Assembly: GCF_900108475.1 (NCBI RefSeq)
Contig: NZ_FNWO01000007.1
Coordinates: forward strand, 62,001 to 126,000
Direction of reading: 5' to 3'
Length of the DNA: 64,000 bases
DNA from: Magnetospirillum fulvum
GTDB taxonomy: Bacteria > Pseudomonadota > Alphaproteobacteria > Rhodospirillales > Magnetospirillaceae
The notes beneath the pieces are model-generated. The model made no database searches and had not been told where the DNA came from. It was given only the letters and a program-made list of their open reading frames with translations. Within the stretch, counting starts at the first letter, position 1; every line of letters starts with the position of its first letter. A program made the translations under genes and the position numbers. Shown piece by piece: positions 9,857 to 22,227 of the stretch.

Positions 9857-10755
9857 ATCGGCTTTCCTTCGGCGGCAAGAGTGGCCAGGGCCTCGACCAC
9901 CCGGTCGATATCGGCACGGACCTGTTCGAATCCGGGGCCGTGCTGATGCAGGGCCTCGTCCATATAGAGCGCCCGATTCAGTTCGATCTGAAGGGCATGA
10001 CTGGCCTGACGCGGTCGGCCATAGGCTCGGGTCAGATAGCCTCCGGCATAGGGAGAATTGCGGACGACCCGATAGCCCAAGGCCCGAAACGCGGCCTCGG
10101 CGGCAGAGGTGAACCGGGGCGAGCAGGAATCGCCATAGCAATCCCCCAACACCACATCGACCCTTGATAGGCCGGAATCGCGGTCCATCGGCCCGCCCAC
10201 CGACGGCATCGAATGGCAATCGACCAGCAGCGACCAGCCAAACGCGGCCTGGGTCGCCTCGACCAATTGGCGGAGACGACGGTGATAGGGGTGGTAGCAT
10301 TGAGCGATGCGGCGCTCGGCCTCGGCCACCGGAATTTTCCCGGCATAGATTTCCGATCCGCTGGCGACCACCCGGGGAATCGTCCCCAGACCGGCCAGAA
10401 CGCGGGGAGAGCGGGTATTGGCGTTAAGCGGCAGCACCCCGGTGAACATCGCCGGATCAAGCTCGCACGGTTCGCGATTGACGTCGCAATAAGCCCGCGG
10501 GAACAGCGCGTACAACAGCGGCGCCCCCCGATCCACCACCCCTTGATACAATTCGTCGATGAAGCTGTCTTCGGACCGGCGAAGAGCCTGCGGATCAAGC
10601 CGGGATCCGGCAATGAATGAATCAGGATAGCCTCGCCCGGAATGCGGGGAGGAGAAGATCAACGGGACGGTCTGGTGCTCTGGCGCCAGAACCTTGAGAA
10701 CGTCGTCGTCATCGACGGCGAAAGGGATCGTGGTGGTATCCATGGCCTCGTCCAT
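9853..10755 (-). CDS. N-formylglutamate amidohydrolase family protein
   Basis: A 300-residue zinc amidohydrolase of the N-formylglutamate deformylase family (HutG-like), which splits N-formyl amino acids to formate and the amino acid. Diagnostic stretches are FSSPHSGRGYP, SEDSFIDELY, DVNREPCELDP, LVDCHSMPS and GYLTRAYGRP; the His, Asp and Glu residues there supply the metal and substrate sites. No other histidine-degradation genes are nearby, so a role in the hut pathway is not supported; salvage of other N-acyl amino acids is equally possible. The coupled acetyltransferase supports amino-acid N-acyl chemistry. The start is 10755; a second ATG at 10743 is possible, and neither has a convincing SD. 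Confidence 0.88.
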   Translation of the reverse strand: MDEAMDTTTIPFAVDDDDVLKVLAPEHQTVPLIFSSPHSGRGYPDSFIAGSRLDPQALRRSEDSFIDELYQGVVDRGAPLLYALFPRAYCDVNREPCELDPAMFTGVLPLNANTRSPRVLAGLGTIPRVVASGSEIYAGKIPVAEAERRIAQCYHPYHRRLRQLVEATQAAFGWSLLVDCHSMPSVGGPMDRDSGLSRVDVVLGDCYGDSCSPRFTSAAEAAFRALGYRVVRNSPYAGGYLTRAYGRPRQASHALQIELNRALYMDEALHQHGPGFEQVRADIDRVVEALATLAAEGKPI

Positions 10756-11117
10756 CTTGTTTAACAGGTCGCGAGGCGGCTGTCATACCTCCTGTTCACT
10801 CCAGCCACGCCGCAATCGATACCGGATCGCTGTCGGAAGCACTTGCAAAGCAGCGGGAACGACGCTAAAAGAACCTCCCCCGGCCACCACCGGGGCGGCT
10901 CCTCCGGGAACCGAGACCGTTTCTTCCGCTTCGTGTTTTTTTCGTTGCGTCGGAAGGAAAGGTCGAGTAAGAAAGCGGCCCCGGCAACGGGGTGAGGTAA
11001 CAAGTCGAAGTAACCCGGCGGCGATAGCAAAGCAAAAGTGCTTGCAAATGAGCCAAAGGTCAGCTAAATAAGCGGAACACAAGGCCGATGCTCAATAGAG
11101 CATAATTCTTGTAGTAC
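10756..11117. other. Gene-free interval between the amidohydrolase gene and tRNA-Val
   Basis: No credible protein gene is visible here. It holds a GC-rich hairpin CCCCGG/CCGGGG (about 10878-10895), an imperfect inverted repeat around a T-rich stretch (about 10921-10960), and the tRNA promoter at its right end. An unannotated small RNA is possible but unsupported. Confidence 0.4.
11042..11070 (+). promoter_or_regulatory. Promoter of tRNA-Val
   Basis: TTGCAA (11042-11047) and TAAATA (11065-11070) are separated by exactly 17 bp. The start would lie about 40 nt before the mature tRNA. Confidence 0.55.
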
Positions 11118-11192
11118 GGGCGGTTAGCTCAGCGGGAGAGCACTACGTTGACATCGTAGGGGTCACTGGTTCAATCCCAGTACCGCCCACCA
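11118..11192 (+). tRNA. tRNA-Val (anticodon GAC)
   Basis: A complete cloverleaf is visible. The acceptor stem GGGCGGT pairs with ACCGCCC, the D arm contains TTAGCTCAGCGGGAGAGC, the anticodon stem CTACG/CGTAG encloses the loop TTGACAT with anticodon GAC, and the T arm is ACTGG-TTCAATC-CCAGT. The 3' CCA is encoded. It reads GUC codons. It has its own promoter and a hairpin directly behind it. Confidence 0.96.
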
Positions 11193-11193
11193 T

Positions 11194-11223
11194 GAAAGCC
11201 TCAAGGGAAACCTTGAGGCTTTC
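11194..11223 (+). terminator. Perfect GAAA-tetraloop hairpin behind tRNA-Val
   Basis: GAAAGCCTCAAGG (11194-11206) and CCTTGAGGCTTTC (11211-11223) form a 13-bp perfect stem closed by GAAA. It starts one base after the CCA end. Only a short T-containing tail follows. Confidence 0.75.
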
Positions 11224-11345
11224 GCCATTTCTGGGCTATACACACCCCAGGCAAAACCTCACATCGCCCCTCCGAAGGATCGGAGGCGAAGATCAGGGCT
11301 TCTCAGACAGAGAGAGGCGACGGGTCGGGAGATGCGCCCCCTGAA

Positions 11346-11375
11346 CCAAGCCGCATCGGATTCGACGCGGCTTGG
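11346..11375 (-). terminator. Terminator-like hairpin after trpE
   Basis: CCAAGCCGC (11346-11354) and GCGGCTTGG (11367-11375) form a 9-bp perfect stem about 20 bp past the trpE stop. Read on the minus strand, only TT follows it, so it may act with Rho. Confidence 0.55.
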
Positions 11376-11393
11376 CCTTTCCAGGCGGTTCGA

Positions 11394-12911
11394 CTAGCGG
11401 GACTGGGTGTAGTCGTAGGCGTCCTCGGCGGCGCGGACCAAGGCCCGGGCCTTGTTCATGCATTCCTCATGCTCGGCCAGCGGCACCGAATCCGCCACGA
11501 TCCCCGCCCCGGCCTGGACGTACATCGTGCCATCCTTGATCAGGGTGGTGCGCAGGGCGATACAGGTATCCATATTCCCGTTACAATCGAAATAGCCGAT
11601 CGTTCCGGCATAGAACGACCGGCGCTCGCTTTCCAATTCGTCGATGATCGACATCGCCCGAATCTTGGGCGCGCCCGAGGTGGTACCGGCCGGGAACCCG
11701 GCCATCAGGGCGTCCATCGCATCGCAACCGTCGCGCAATTGTCCTTCGACATTGGAGACGATGTGCATCACATGGGAATAATACTCGACCACCATCTTGC
11801 GGGTGACGGTGACCGATCCGATCGAGGCGACACGACCAACATCGTTGCGGCCGAGATCGAGCAGCATCAGATGCTCGGCCAGTTCCTTGGGATCGGCCAG
11901 CAGATCGGCAGCCAGGGCCTCGTCCTCGGCCGGGCTGGCTCCACGCCGACGGGTTCCGGCCAGCGGGCGGATGGTGACCTTGCCGTCTCTGAGGCGGACC
12001 AGGATTTCCGGGCTGGAGCCGACCAGTTGGAAATCGCCAAAATTGAGGAAGAACAGGAACGGGCTGGGATTGAGCCGACGCAGCGAACGATAGAGCGAAA
12101 ACGGCGGCAGATGGAACGGCACCGCCAGACGCTGCGACAGCACCACCTGGAAGATGTCACCGGCGGCAATGTATTCCTTCGCCTTCTCGACCATCCGGCA
12201 ATATTGGTCGGGCGTGATCCGCGGCTCGGGGATCGGCTGATGATTGTCCCGTCCGCCGACGGTGTAAGCCAGCGGCAGCGGACGCTCCAGCGCCTCGACC
12301 ACATTCGACAGCCGCTCGCAGGCGAGATCCCAGGCAGCCTGGGCATCGACGCCGGGACGCGGCCAGACGGGAGCCACCGCCGTCAGGGTGCCGTTGACAT
12401 TATCGAACACCGCCATCATCGACGGACGCATATAGATGCCGTCGGGGATGCCGATCGGATCGGGATTGGTGTCGGGCAGACGCTCGGCCAGCCGCACCAT
12501 GTCGTAGCTCATATAGCCGATCAGCCCGGCCGACATCGGCGGCAGGTGGGGCGGAATGTCGATCCGGCTTTCGGCGACCAGCGCCCGCAGGCTGTCGAGG
12601 GCGCCCGACTGTTCCGCGACCGGACAGGGGACGAAGCCGTCCTGGCCCGAGCGAACATTGCGATTGATCCAGGCGCGGTTGCCCTCGCAGCGCCACAGCA
12701 GATCCGGCTTCATCCCCAGGATCGAGTACCGACCCTTGATCGCGCCACCTTCGACGGATTCCAACAGAAAGGAGTTGGGCTGGCCGTTGGCGAGCTTGAG
12801 GAAGGCGGAAACCGGTGTTTCGAGATCAGCGACCAAGACCCGCCAGACTACCTGCGGCCGACCGGAATCATAGGTCTGGGCGAAGGTGGAAAAAGCGGGC
12901 TGGAGCGTCAT
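11394..12911 (-). CDS. trpE: Anthranilate synthase component I
   Basis: A 505-residue chorismate-using enzyme that makes anthranilate in tryptophan synthesis, needing ammonia from a TrpG partner. The tryptophan-feedback motif LLES is at residues 49-52, followed by the serine expected in the same pocket (GRYS). The C-terminal chorismate-binding domain has GDIFQVVLSQR, RPLAGTRRRG, LAEHLMLLDLGRNDVGRVA, GFPAGTTSGAPK and QAGAGIVADS, with all the usual acidic magnesium ligands. It starts 2 bp after the ppiD stop, so the two are co-transcribed. No trpG, trpD or trpC follows here; a hairpin and then the tRNA region come next. They must therefore lie elsewhere. Confidence 0.97.
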   Translation of the reverse strand: MTLQPAFSTFAQTYDSGRPQVVWRVLVADLETPVSAFLKLANGQPNSFLLESVEGGAIKGRYSILGMKPDLLWRCEGNRAWINRNVRSGQDGFVPCPVAEQSGALDSLRALVAESRIDIPPHLPPMSAGLIGYMSYDMVRLAERLPDTNPDPIGIPDGIYMRPSMMAVFDNVNGTLTAVAPVWPRPGVDAQAAWDLACERLSNVVEALERPLPLAYTVGGRDNHQPIPEPRITPDQYCRMVEKAKEYIAAGDIFQVVLSQRLAVPFHLPPFSLYRSLRRLNPSPFLFFLNFGDFQLVGSSPEILVRLRDGKVTIRPLAGTRRRGASPAEDEALAADLLADPKELAEHLMLLDLGRNDVGRVASIGSVTVTRKMVVEYYSHVMHIVSNVEGQLRDGCDAMDALMAGFPAGTTSGAPKIRAMSIIDELESERRSFYAGTIGYFDCNGNMDTCIALRTTLIKDGTMYVQAGAGIVADSVPLAEHEECMNKARALVRAAEDAYDYTQSR

Positions 12912-12913
12912 GA

Positions 12914-14785
12914 TTACTCTTCGTTGCTGAGTTGCTGCTTATCCACCTTGACGCCAATCGAGGCATTCAAGGCGGCGATGAATTGGTCGGCGATATCGTT
13001 GGCGACACCTTGCGAGACACGGCGGCGACCGGATTCGACAACCGGGGAAGAGGGGTCGGCGGTAAAGGGAATCACCTCGGCCAGACGGGCAACCAGGGTG
13101 GCACCGGGCAGATCGCCGGTGACGACGTCGCCCGGCTTGACCCCGAACAGACCGGTGACCAGAGCGGGCGGGAGGGTGACCCCCTCGCCGCCTTCGCGGG
13201 CAAACGGCTTGGTCTTGTCGGCGCGCAGATTGGCCGACTGAGCCACGGCGGCGATGCTTTCGCCCGACTTCACTCGCTCAAGCAGGCGCTGGGCCTTGTC
13301 GTGGGCGACTTCGTGACGGCGTTCGGCCTGCCAGCGGGCCACGACCTCGGCCTTGATCTCGGCGAGCGGACGCGGGGCGGGCGGGGTCACCTGATCGACG
13401 CGCAGCAGGAAATAGCCGTTCTCGGGCACTTCGGTCAGCGGGCTTTCGGTGCCGAGATCGGTGTGGAAGGCGACGTCGAGGAACTGGTCGGATTTGGGCA
13501 GATCGGCGACCGGCTTGCCGTTGGTGCCGCGCCCCTGGGCATCGACCGCCGCGACCTTCGCCACCTTGAGGGAGAAGCGGGCCGCCGCTTCTTCCAGGGT
13601 GGCTCCACCGCCCAGCGCATCCTCGACCTTGTTCGACAGTTCGGAAAGCCCGTCGAGCGACTTCTCGCGGCGCAGATCCTGTTCGACCTTGACGCGGACA
13701 TCGGCGAAGGGCTGGACCCGCCCGGGCTGAACCGCGCCGACGCGGACGACATGCCAGCCGAGCGCGGTCTTCACCGGCTGACCGGTCGCGCCGGACTCGA
13801 TCCGGAACACCGCATCGGCCAGACCCTCGGGCAGATCGCGGCGTTCGACCCAGCCGAGGTCGATGATATCGCGGCCCAAAGCCTTGGCGATCGCGGGCAA
13901 ATCCTTGCCCTGGCCCTGCAATTCATAGGCGCGGGCAACGTCGGACTGGCCATCGACGACGATCTGAGCCACCTGACGGCGCTCTGGCGTCGAGAATTCC
14001 TCGGCCCGCTGCTGATAGGATTCGCGGACCATCGTCTCGTCGATGTCAATGCCAGCCGAGATGTCGGAGGGGCGCAACAGCAGAACGGTCAGGGCACGGA
14101 ATTCCGGGGCCATGAAGCGGGTGGCGTTGGCGCTGTGATAGGCTTCGAGCGTCGCGGCATCGGGGGCTGCGGGCAGCGGCACGCTGTCATCGGCAACGAG
14201 AAGGGTCTCGGCAACCCGGCGCTCTTCGCGCCAGCGCAACAGCGGGTCGGCCATCGACACCGGGGCCTGGATACCACTGGCCAGCGATTCCGCCATCTGA
14301 TTGCGGATCATGTTGCCGCGTTCGGCGCGAAGGAACATCTCCTCGCTCATCCCGACACGGGACAGGCGCGAGCGGAACTGATCGCGGTCGAACTGACCGG
14401 TCGGGCCACGGAACGCGGGATTGGCGGTCACCCGGCGCAGGATCACGTCATCGACCGCGACCAGACCCAGGCCGCGACCGGCTTCGTCGATCAGCGAGCG
14501 GGTGATCACGGTATCAATGGTGCGATCCATGATCCCGAGCTTGCGCGCCTCTTCGGCGGTCAGCTTGCCGCCGAACAGCGGTTGCAGACGTTCGATCTCG
14601 CGCTTGAATTCGGATTGGACCTCGGTCGCCGAGACGGCGGTACGGCCGACCTCGATCGCGGGTCCACGGCTGGCACCGCCGCGAACGACATCGCCCACCC
14701 CCCAGACCACGAAACTGAGAGCCAGCAGGGCGAACAGCAGCCTGACCACCCAGGTCTTCGAGAATTTGCGAAAAACGTCGAGCAT
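12914..14785 (-). CDS. ppiD: Periplasmic peptidyl-prolyl isomerase/chaperone
   Basis: A 623-residue PpiD/SurA-type protein anchored in the inner membrane by one segment (about residues 13-33, VVRLLFALLALSFVVWGVGDVV), with the rest in the periplasm. It has an N-terminal SurA_N-like helical region, a parvulin-type domain (about 265-360, beginning RRQVAQIVVDG), and a C-terminal region that again resembles a parvulin-type fold. It helps fold newly exported envelope proteins near the Sec channel. Length matches the PpiD family. trpE follows after 2 bp, an arrangement common in alphaproteobacteria. No recognisable promoter was pinned down in the 193 bp up to eno. Confidence 0.93.
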   Translation of the reverse strand: MLDVFRKFSKTWVVRLLFALLALSFVVWGVGDVVRGGASRGPAIEVGRTAVSATEVQSEFKREIERLQPLFGGKLTAEEARKLGIMDRTIDTVITRSLIDEAGRGLGLVAVDDVILRRVTANPAFRGPTGQFDRDQFRSRLSRVGMSEEMFLRAERGNMIRNQMAESLASGIQAPVSMADPLLRWREERRVAETLLVADDSVPLPAAPDAATLEAYHSANATRFMAPEFRALTVLLLRPSDISAGIDIDETMVRESYQQRAEEFSTPERRQVAQIVVDGQSDVARAYELQGQGKDLPAIAKALGRDIIDLGWVERRDLPEGLADAVFRIESGATGQPVKTALGWHVVRVGAVQPGRVQPFADVRVKVEQDLRREKSLDGLSELSNKVEDALGGGATLEEAAARFSLKVAKVAAVDAQGRGTNGKPVADLPKSDQFLDVAFHTDLGTESPLTEVPENGYFLLRVDQVTPPAPRPLAEIKAEVVARWQAERRHEVAHDKAQRLLERVKSGESIAAVAQSANLRADKTKPFAREGGEGVTLPPALVTGLFGVKPGDVVTGDLPGATLVARLAEVIPFTADPSSPVVESGRRRVSQGVANDIADQFIAALNASIGVKVDKQQLSNEE

Positions 14786-14938
14786 CGGCGTTGACTGTGT
14801 CCCGGTTGGGGGGAAGGGACGGCGGCGCCACCCGTGCGGGAAGCGTCTTTCGCCAGGGAAACCGCATCATAAGGAGGGGAAAGAGCCCCCGCAACATGGA
14901 ATTGGCGCGGAAAGCAAGCCCTACCCCAGAGGGAATAA

Positions 14939-14964
14939 GACCGGAAAGGATCCCCTCTCCGGTC
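14939..14964 (-). terminator. Terminator hairpin after eno
   Basis: GACCGGA and TCCGGTC (14939-14945 with 14958-14964) form a 7-bp stem. Read on the minus strand, TTATT follows. It lies 15 bp past the eno stop and separates eno from ppiD. Confidence 0.65.
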
Positions 14965-14978
14965 CTATTCTTTTCGGA

Positions 14979-17124
<2,146 letters not shown>

Positions 17125-17143
17125 GCGCCCCAAACCCCTTTTG

Positions 17144-18796
<1,653 letters not shown>

Positions 18797-18926
18797 TCAA
18801 CAATCGCCCCGACCACAGCCCATACGGCCGTAACGTCCCCAAGGAACGCCGGAAAAGGTCCGACCAGAAGCGATTCACTCATCAAACGACCCGCGGGCAC
18901 ACCTGCGCCCGGGACCAAAGCCACGA

Positions 18927-19259
18927 TCAGCGCGCCAACGGCGCGCTGGGAGCCGCAGGCTCGGCGGGGGCCGCCGGAGCGACCGGAGCCTGAACCTGCA
19001 CCTTGTCGAAGGGCGAGCCTTCGCCGGAACGGTGGCTGGCGATCAGCGCAAGAACCATGCTGGTCGAGAAAAACAGAGTGGCAATGATCGCGGTGGTCCG
19101 GGTCAGCAGATTGCCAGCCGAACGGCCGGACATCAGTCCGCCGCCGCTGTTGCCGCCGATACCCAACGCGCCCCCCTCGCTGCGTTGAAGCAGGATCACC
19201 CCGACCAGGGCGAGCGCGAGGAGGATGTGGATGACCAGAATGATCGGAAAAAAGTCCAT
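18927..19259 (-). CDS. secG: Preprotein translocase subunit SecG
   Basis: A 110-residue inner-membrane component of the SecYEG channel. Two membrane segments are visible (about 4-23, IILVIHILLALALVGVILLQ, and about 52-70, TRTTAIIATLFFSTSMVLAL), joined by the glycine-rich loop RSEGGALGIGGNSGGGLMSGRSAG that marks the family. The C-terminal tail is Ala/Pro-rich (QAPVAPAAPAEPAAP). Location between tpiA and pyrG is common in alphaproteobacteria and supports the call. A long bipartite hairpin lies in its upstream region. Confidence 0.95.
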   Translation of the reverse strand: MDFFPIILVIHILLALALVGVILLQRSEGGALGIGGNSGGGLMSGRSAGNLLTRTTAIIATLFFSTSMVLALIASHRSGEGSPFDKVQVQAPVAPAAPAEPAAPSAPLAR

Positions 19260-19296
19260 GTAGCGACCACCAGGGAATTTGCACCGGGAATCCGTC

Positions 19297-19336
19297 CGAC
19301 CGGGAGCGGGGTCCGTTCGGACACTGCTCCCGGTCG
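19297..19336 (-). other. Bipartite hairpin between tpiA and secG
   Basis: CGACCGGGAGC (19297-19307) and GCTCCCGGTCG (19326-19336) form an 11-bp perfect stem, with an inner GTCC/GGAC stem on top. No T-run follows on the minus strand. It could be a weak terminator after tpiA or a structured secG leader. Confidence 0.5.
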
Positions 19337-19409
19337 GGGATGAATTGCATGCGCCGTTTTTAGACCCGGTCGCAAAGGAAGGCTAGTGCAAAGTTATCCC
19401 CAGCACCTT

Positions 19410-20168
19410 TCAGCCGGCAGTGGCGATTGCCCAGAAATCCGCCGCCTTCAGGCTGGCCCCGCCGATCAATCCGCCATCGACGTCGGGAAGGGACAAAAGT
19501 TCGGTGGCGTTGTCGGGCTTCATCGAGCCGCCATAGAGGATGCGGGTCGCCGCAGCGGTTTCCGCCCCCAGCAGTGCGATCAGTTCGGCCCGCAATACGG
19601 CATGGACTTCCTGGGCCTGGGCCGGAGTGGCGACCCGGCCGGTCCCGATCGCCCAAACCGGTTCGTAGGCGATCACCAGATTGGCGGCAGTCGCTCCGGC
19701 GGGCAACGATCCGCGCAACTGGCTGGTATTGACCTCCAGCGTCCGCCCGGCCTCGCGCTGCTCCAGCGTCTCGCCGACGCAGACGATGGCGATCAGACCG
19801 GCAGCCAGGGCGGCTTCGGCCTTGGCCTTGACCGCACTGTCGCTTTCGCCATGATCGGCGCGGCGCTCGGAATGGCCGACGATCACCGCCGTGCAGCCCA
19901 GATCGGCCAGCAGGGGGGCGGCGACGTCGCCGGTATGGGCTCCGGCGGTCTTGGCGTGGCAATCCTGCGCCCCCACCGCGATCGCGGTCCCGGCCAGTGC
20001 GGCGGCGACCGGCACGATCAGCGGGAACGGCGGGCAGACCAGCAGGTCACAGTCCGGACGCGGCCCGGCGTTCCAGCGGGCGGCCAGCGCGCTCGCCAGT
20101 TCGGCCGAATCGGCCTTCAGTCCGTTCATCTTCCAGTTGCCGGCAATCAGCTTGCGACGAATGCTCAT
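19410..20168 (-). CDS. tpiA: Triosephosphate isomerase
   Basis: A 252-residue TIM-barrel enzyme interconverting dihydroxyacetone phosphate and glyceraldehyde 3-phosphate. It has the N-terminal GNWKMNG with the catalytic Lys, VGHSERR with the electrophilic His, the catalytic Glu in [13 protein letters not shown], the flexible loop just after it, and the phosphate-binding [10 protein letters not shown] and GGLIGGASL. All active-site residues are present. It begins the tpiA-secG-pyrG-kdsA-eno run on the minus strand and lies about 65 bp downstream of the ABC exporter gene. Confidence 0.98.
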   Translation of the reverse strand: MSIRRKLIAGNWKMNGLKADSAELASALAARWNAGPRPDCDLLVCPPFPLIVPVAAALAGTAIAVGAQDCHAKTAGAHTGDVAAPLLADLGCTAVIVGHSERRADHGESDSAVKAKAEAALAAGLIAIVCVGETLEQREAGRTLEVNTSQLRGSLPAGATAANLVIAYEPVWAIGTGRVATPAQAQEVHAVLRAELIALLGAETAAATRILYGGSMKPDNATELLSLPDVDGGLIGGASLKAADFWAIATAG

Positions 20169-20233
20169 AAAACGATGTCCTCCCCTTTAGAGCGGGATAT
20201 ACCACTCCCACCGGTCCGCCCCTAATGAAAGCC

Positions 20234-22096
20234 TCACTGCCCCTGCCGTTCCCTGGTTTCGGCGAGGCGCTGCTTGAGGTCGCCGGCTTCCTGCTGGCGC
20301 CGCCACATCTGGGCATAGCGTCCGTCGGCGGCCAGCAGCGCGGCGTGGCGGCCGCGTTCGATCACCTGACCGCGATCAAGCACCAGGATCTCGTCGGCAT
20401 CGACCACGGTCGAGAGACGATGCGCGATAATCAGGGTGGTGCGGTTGCGCGACACCTCGCGCAGCGACACCTGGATTTCCTTTTCGGTCTGAGTGTCGAG
20501 CGCGCTGGTGGCCTCGTCGAAGATCAGGATCGCCGGACGCTTCAAGATGGTGCGAGCGATCGCGACCCGCTGCTTTTCGCCACCGGACAGCTTCAGGCCG
20601 CGCTCGCCGACCCGGGTGTCGTAGCCCTGGGGCAGCGAGACGACGAAATCGTGGATGCGGGCCAGACGCGCCGCCTCCTCGATCTCGTCCGGACCTGCGA
20701 CGGGACGGCCATAGGCGATGTTGTAGCGGATGGTGTCGTTGAACAGCACCGTGTCCTGGGGCACGATTCCAATCGCAGCCCGCAACGAATCCTGGGTCAC
20801 GGCGCGGATATCCTGGCCGTCGATCCGAATCGCCCCCGATCCGACCTCGTAGAAGCGGAACAGCAGGCGGGAAATCGTGCTTTTGCCCGCCCCGGAGGCA
20901 CCGACGATGGCCAGGGTCCGCCCGGCGGGAACGCTAAAGCTGACCCCGCCGAGAATCTGACGATCTGGATCGTAGCCGAAACGAACATCCTCGAACCGGA
21001 TTTCGCCGCCATAGACCTCGAGCGCCCCGGCATCGGGCGCGTCCTTGATCTCGGCCGGTTCGCGCAAGAGCCGGAACATCGATTCGAGATCGGTCAACGA
21101 CTGGCGGATTTCGCGATAGACCGCGCCGAGGAAGTTCAGCGGCAGGTACAACTGGACCAGATAGGAATTGACCAGGACGAAATCGCCGACGGTCATCCGC
21201 CCCGCGGCGACGCCCTTGGCCGCCTCGACCATCACCAGGGTCAGGCCGATGGCGATAATCGCGCCCTGGCCGATATTGAGCAGCGACAGCGTCACCTTGG
21301 ATTTGGTGGCGGCGGCCTCGTAGGTTCGCAGCGAGGAATCGTAGCGCCCGGCCTCGTGCGCCTCGTTGCCGAAATACTTCACCGTCTCGAAATTTAGCAA
21401 TGAATCGATCGCCTTGGCCGCCGCTTCGGATTCGGTCTCGTTCATCCGGCGTCTGAACTTGGTGCGCCATTCCGTCACCGCGAAGGTGAAGGAGATATAG
21501 ATCACGATGGTTCCGACCGTGATCAGAGCGAAACCGGAATCGTAAAGACCCCACAGAACCGCCGTCACCATCGCGATTTCCAGCAGAGTCGGCAGGATGC
21601 TGAACAGCAGGAAATGGAGCAGGAACTCAATCGCCTTGGTGCCGCGCTCGATCGCCCTGGTCACGCCGCCGGTCTGGCGGTCGAGGTGAAAGCGCAAGCC
21701 CAATTGGTGAAGGTGGCGGAACACATCGAGCCCGGTGGTGCGGATCGCCCGCTGCGCCACCTTGACGAAAACGATATCGCGCACCTCGCCGAAGGTTCCG
21801 GCCAGCACACGAGCGAGTCCATAGGCCAGCAGCAACCCAAACGGCACCGCCACCACCGCCCCCGCTCCGGGATGCTGCGACAGGGCATCGACCGCATGCT
21901 TGTAGATCAGCGGAACCGTGACGGTAACTGCCTTGGCCAGGGCAAGCAGCAGCATCGCCACCACAACCCTGAGGCGCAGATTGGGCTCGCCCTCGGGCCA
22001 GAGACTGGGCAGCAGGGCGCGGATGGTGGACCAGTCGGCGGCGGCTCCCTGGCCACGCGCCCGGTCCCAATTCGAGGGGGTTCGTTTGCTACGCAT
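20234..22096 (-). CDS. Atm1-type ABC exporter (half transporter)
   Basis: About 620 residues, a membrane domain fused to an ATPase domain, working as a homodimer. It most resembles the Atm1/heavy-metal group that exports glutathione-linked compounds and supports iron-sulphur or metal homeostasis. The membrane part (about 45-340) has FRHLHQLGLRFHLDRQTGGVTR and AIDSLLNFETVKYFGNE, both typical of Atm1 proteins. The ATPase has Walker A VGASGAGKST, signature LSGGEKQR, Walker B ILIFDEATSALD and the switch His in IIAHRLST. The start is uncertain: I use the ATG at 22096, but in-frame ATGs at 22156 and 22177 are possible and none has a good SD. The substrate is not visible. Confidence 0.9.
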   Translation of the reverse strand: MRSKRTPSNWDRARGQGAAADWSTIRALLPSLWPEGEPNLRLRVVVAMLLLALAKAVTVTVPLIYKHAVDALSQHPGAGAVVAVPFGLLLAYGLARVLAGTFGEVRDIVFVKVAQRAIRTTGLDVFRHLHQLGLRFHLDRQTGGVTRAIERGTKAIEFLLHFLLFSILPTLLEIAMVTAVLWGLYDSGFALITVGTIVIYISFTFAVTEWRTKFRRRMNETESEAAAKAIDSLLNFETVKYFGNEAHEAGRYDSSLRTYEAAATKSKVTLSLLNIGQGAIIAIGLTLVMVEAAKGVAAGRMTVGDFVLVNSYLVQLYLPLNFLGAVYREIRQSLTDLESMFRLLREPAEIKDAPDAGALEVYGGEIRFEDVRFGYDPDRQILGGVSFSVPAGRTLAIVGASGAGKSTISRLLFRFYEVGSGAIRIDGQDIRAVTQDSLRAAIGIVPQDTVLFNDTIRYNIAYGRPVAGPDEIEEAARLARIHDFVVSLPQGYDTRVGERGLKLSGGEKQRVAIARTILKRPAILIFDEATSALDTQTEKEIQVSLREVSRNRTTLIIAHRLSTVVDADEILVLDRGQVIERGRHAALLAADGRYAQMWRRQQEAGDLKQRLAETRERQGQ

Positions 22097-22176
22097 TTGC
22101 GCATCATGGCGGCCCGCTCCGTGCGCCGCAACAAGACAAGGTGGCGTCACCGACATTTGATCGAGGCAATTGCGCA

Positions 22177-22206
22177 TTGACGAAAGTATGCCTATCTTCG
22201 TGTTAG
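22177..22206 (+). promoter_or_regulatory. Possible promoter of the receiver/pentapeptide gene
   Basis: TTGACG (22177-22182) and TGTTAG (22201-22206) are spaced by 18 bp, about 22 bp before the ATG. The -10 match is moderate. Confidence 0.4.
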
Positions 22207-22227
22207 ACAAAAGAAGGGCGCCGGAGC

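Noticed and set aside
10784..10795. Strong AGGAGG next to an ATG upstream of the amidohydrolase gene on the minus strand
   Set aside because: The ATG is only one base from the SD and opens a short, out-of-frame reading frame with no protein-like features. It is unlikely to be a start.
10878..10960. Possible small RNA in the gene-free interval before tRNA-Val
   Set aside because: Only one GC hairpin and one imperfect repeat are visible, with no promoter-terminator pair defining a transcript.
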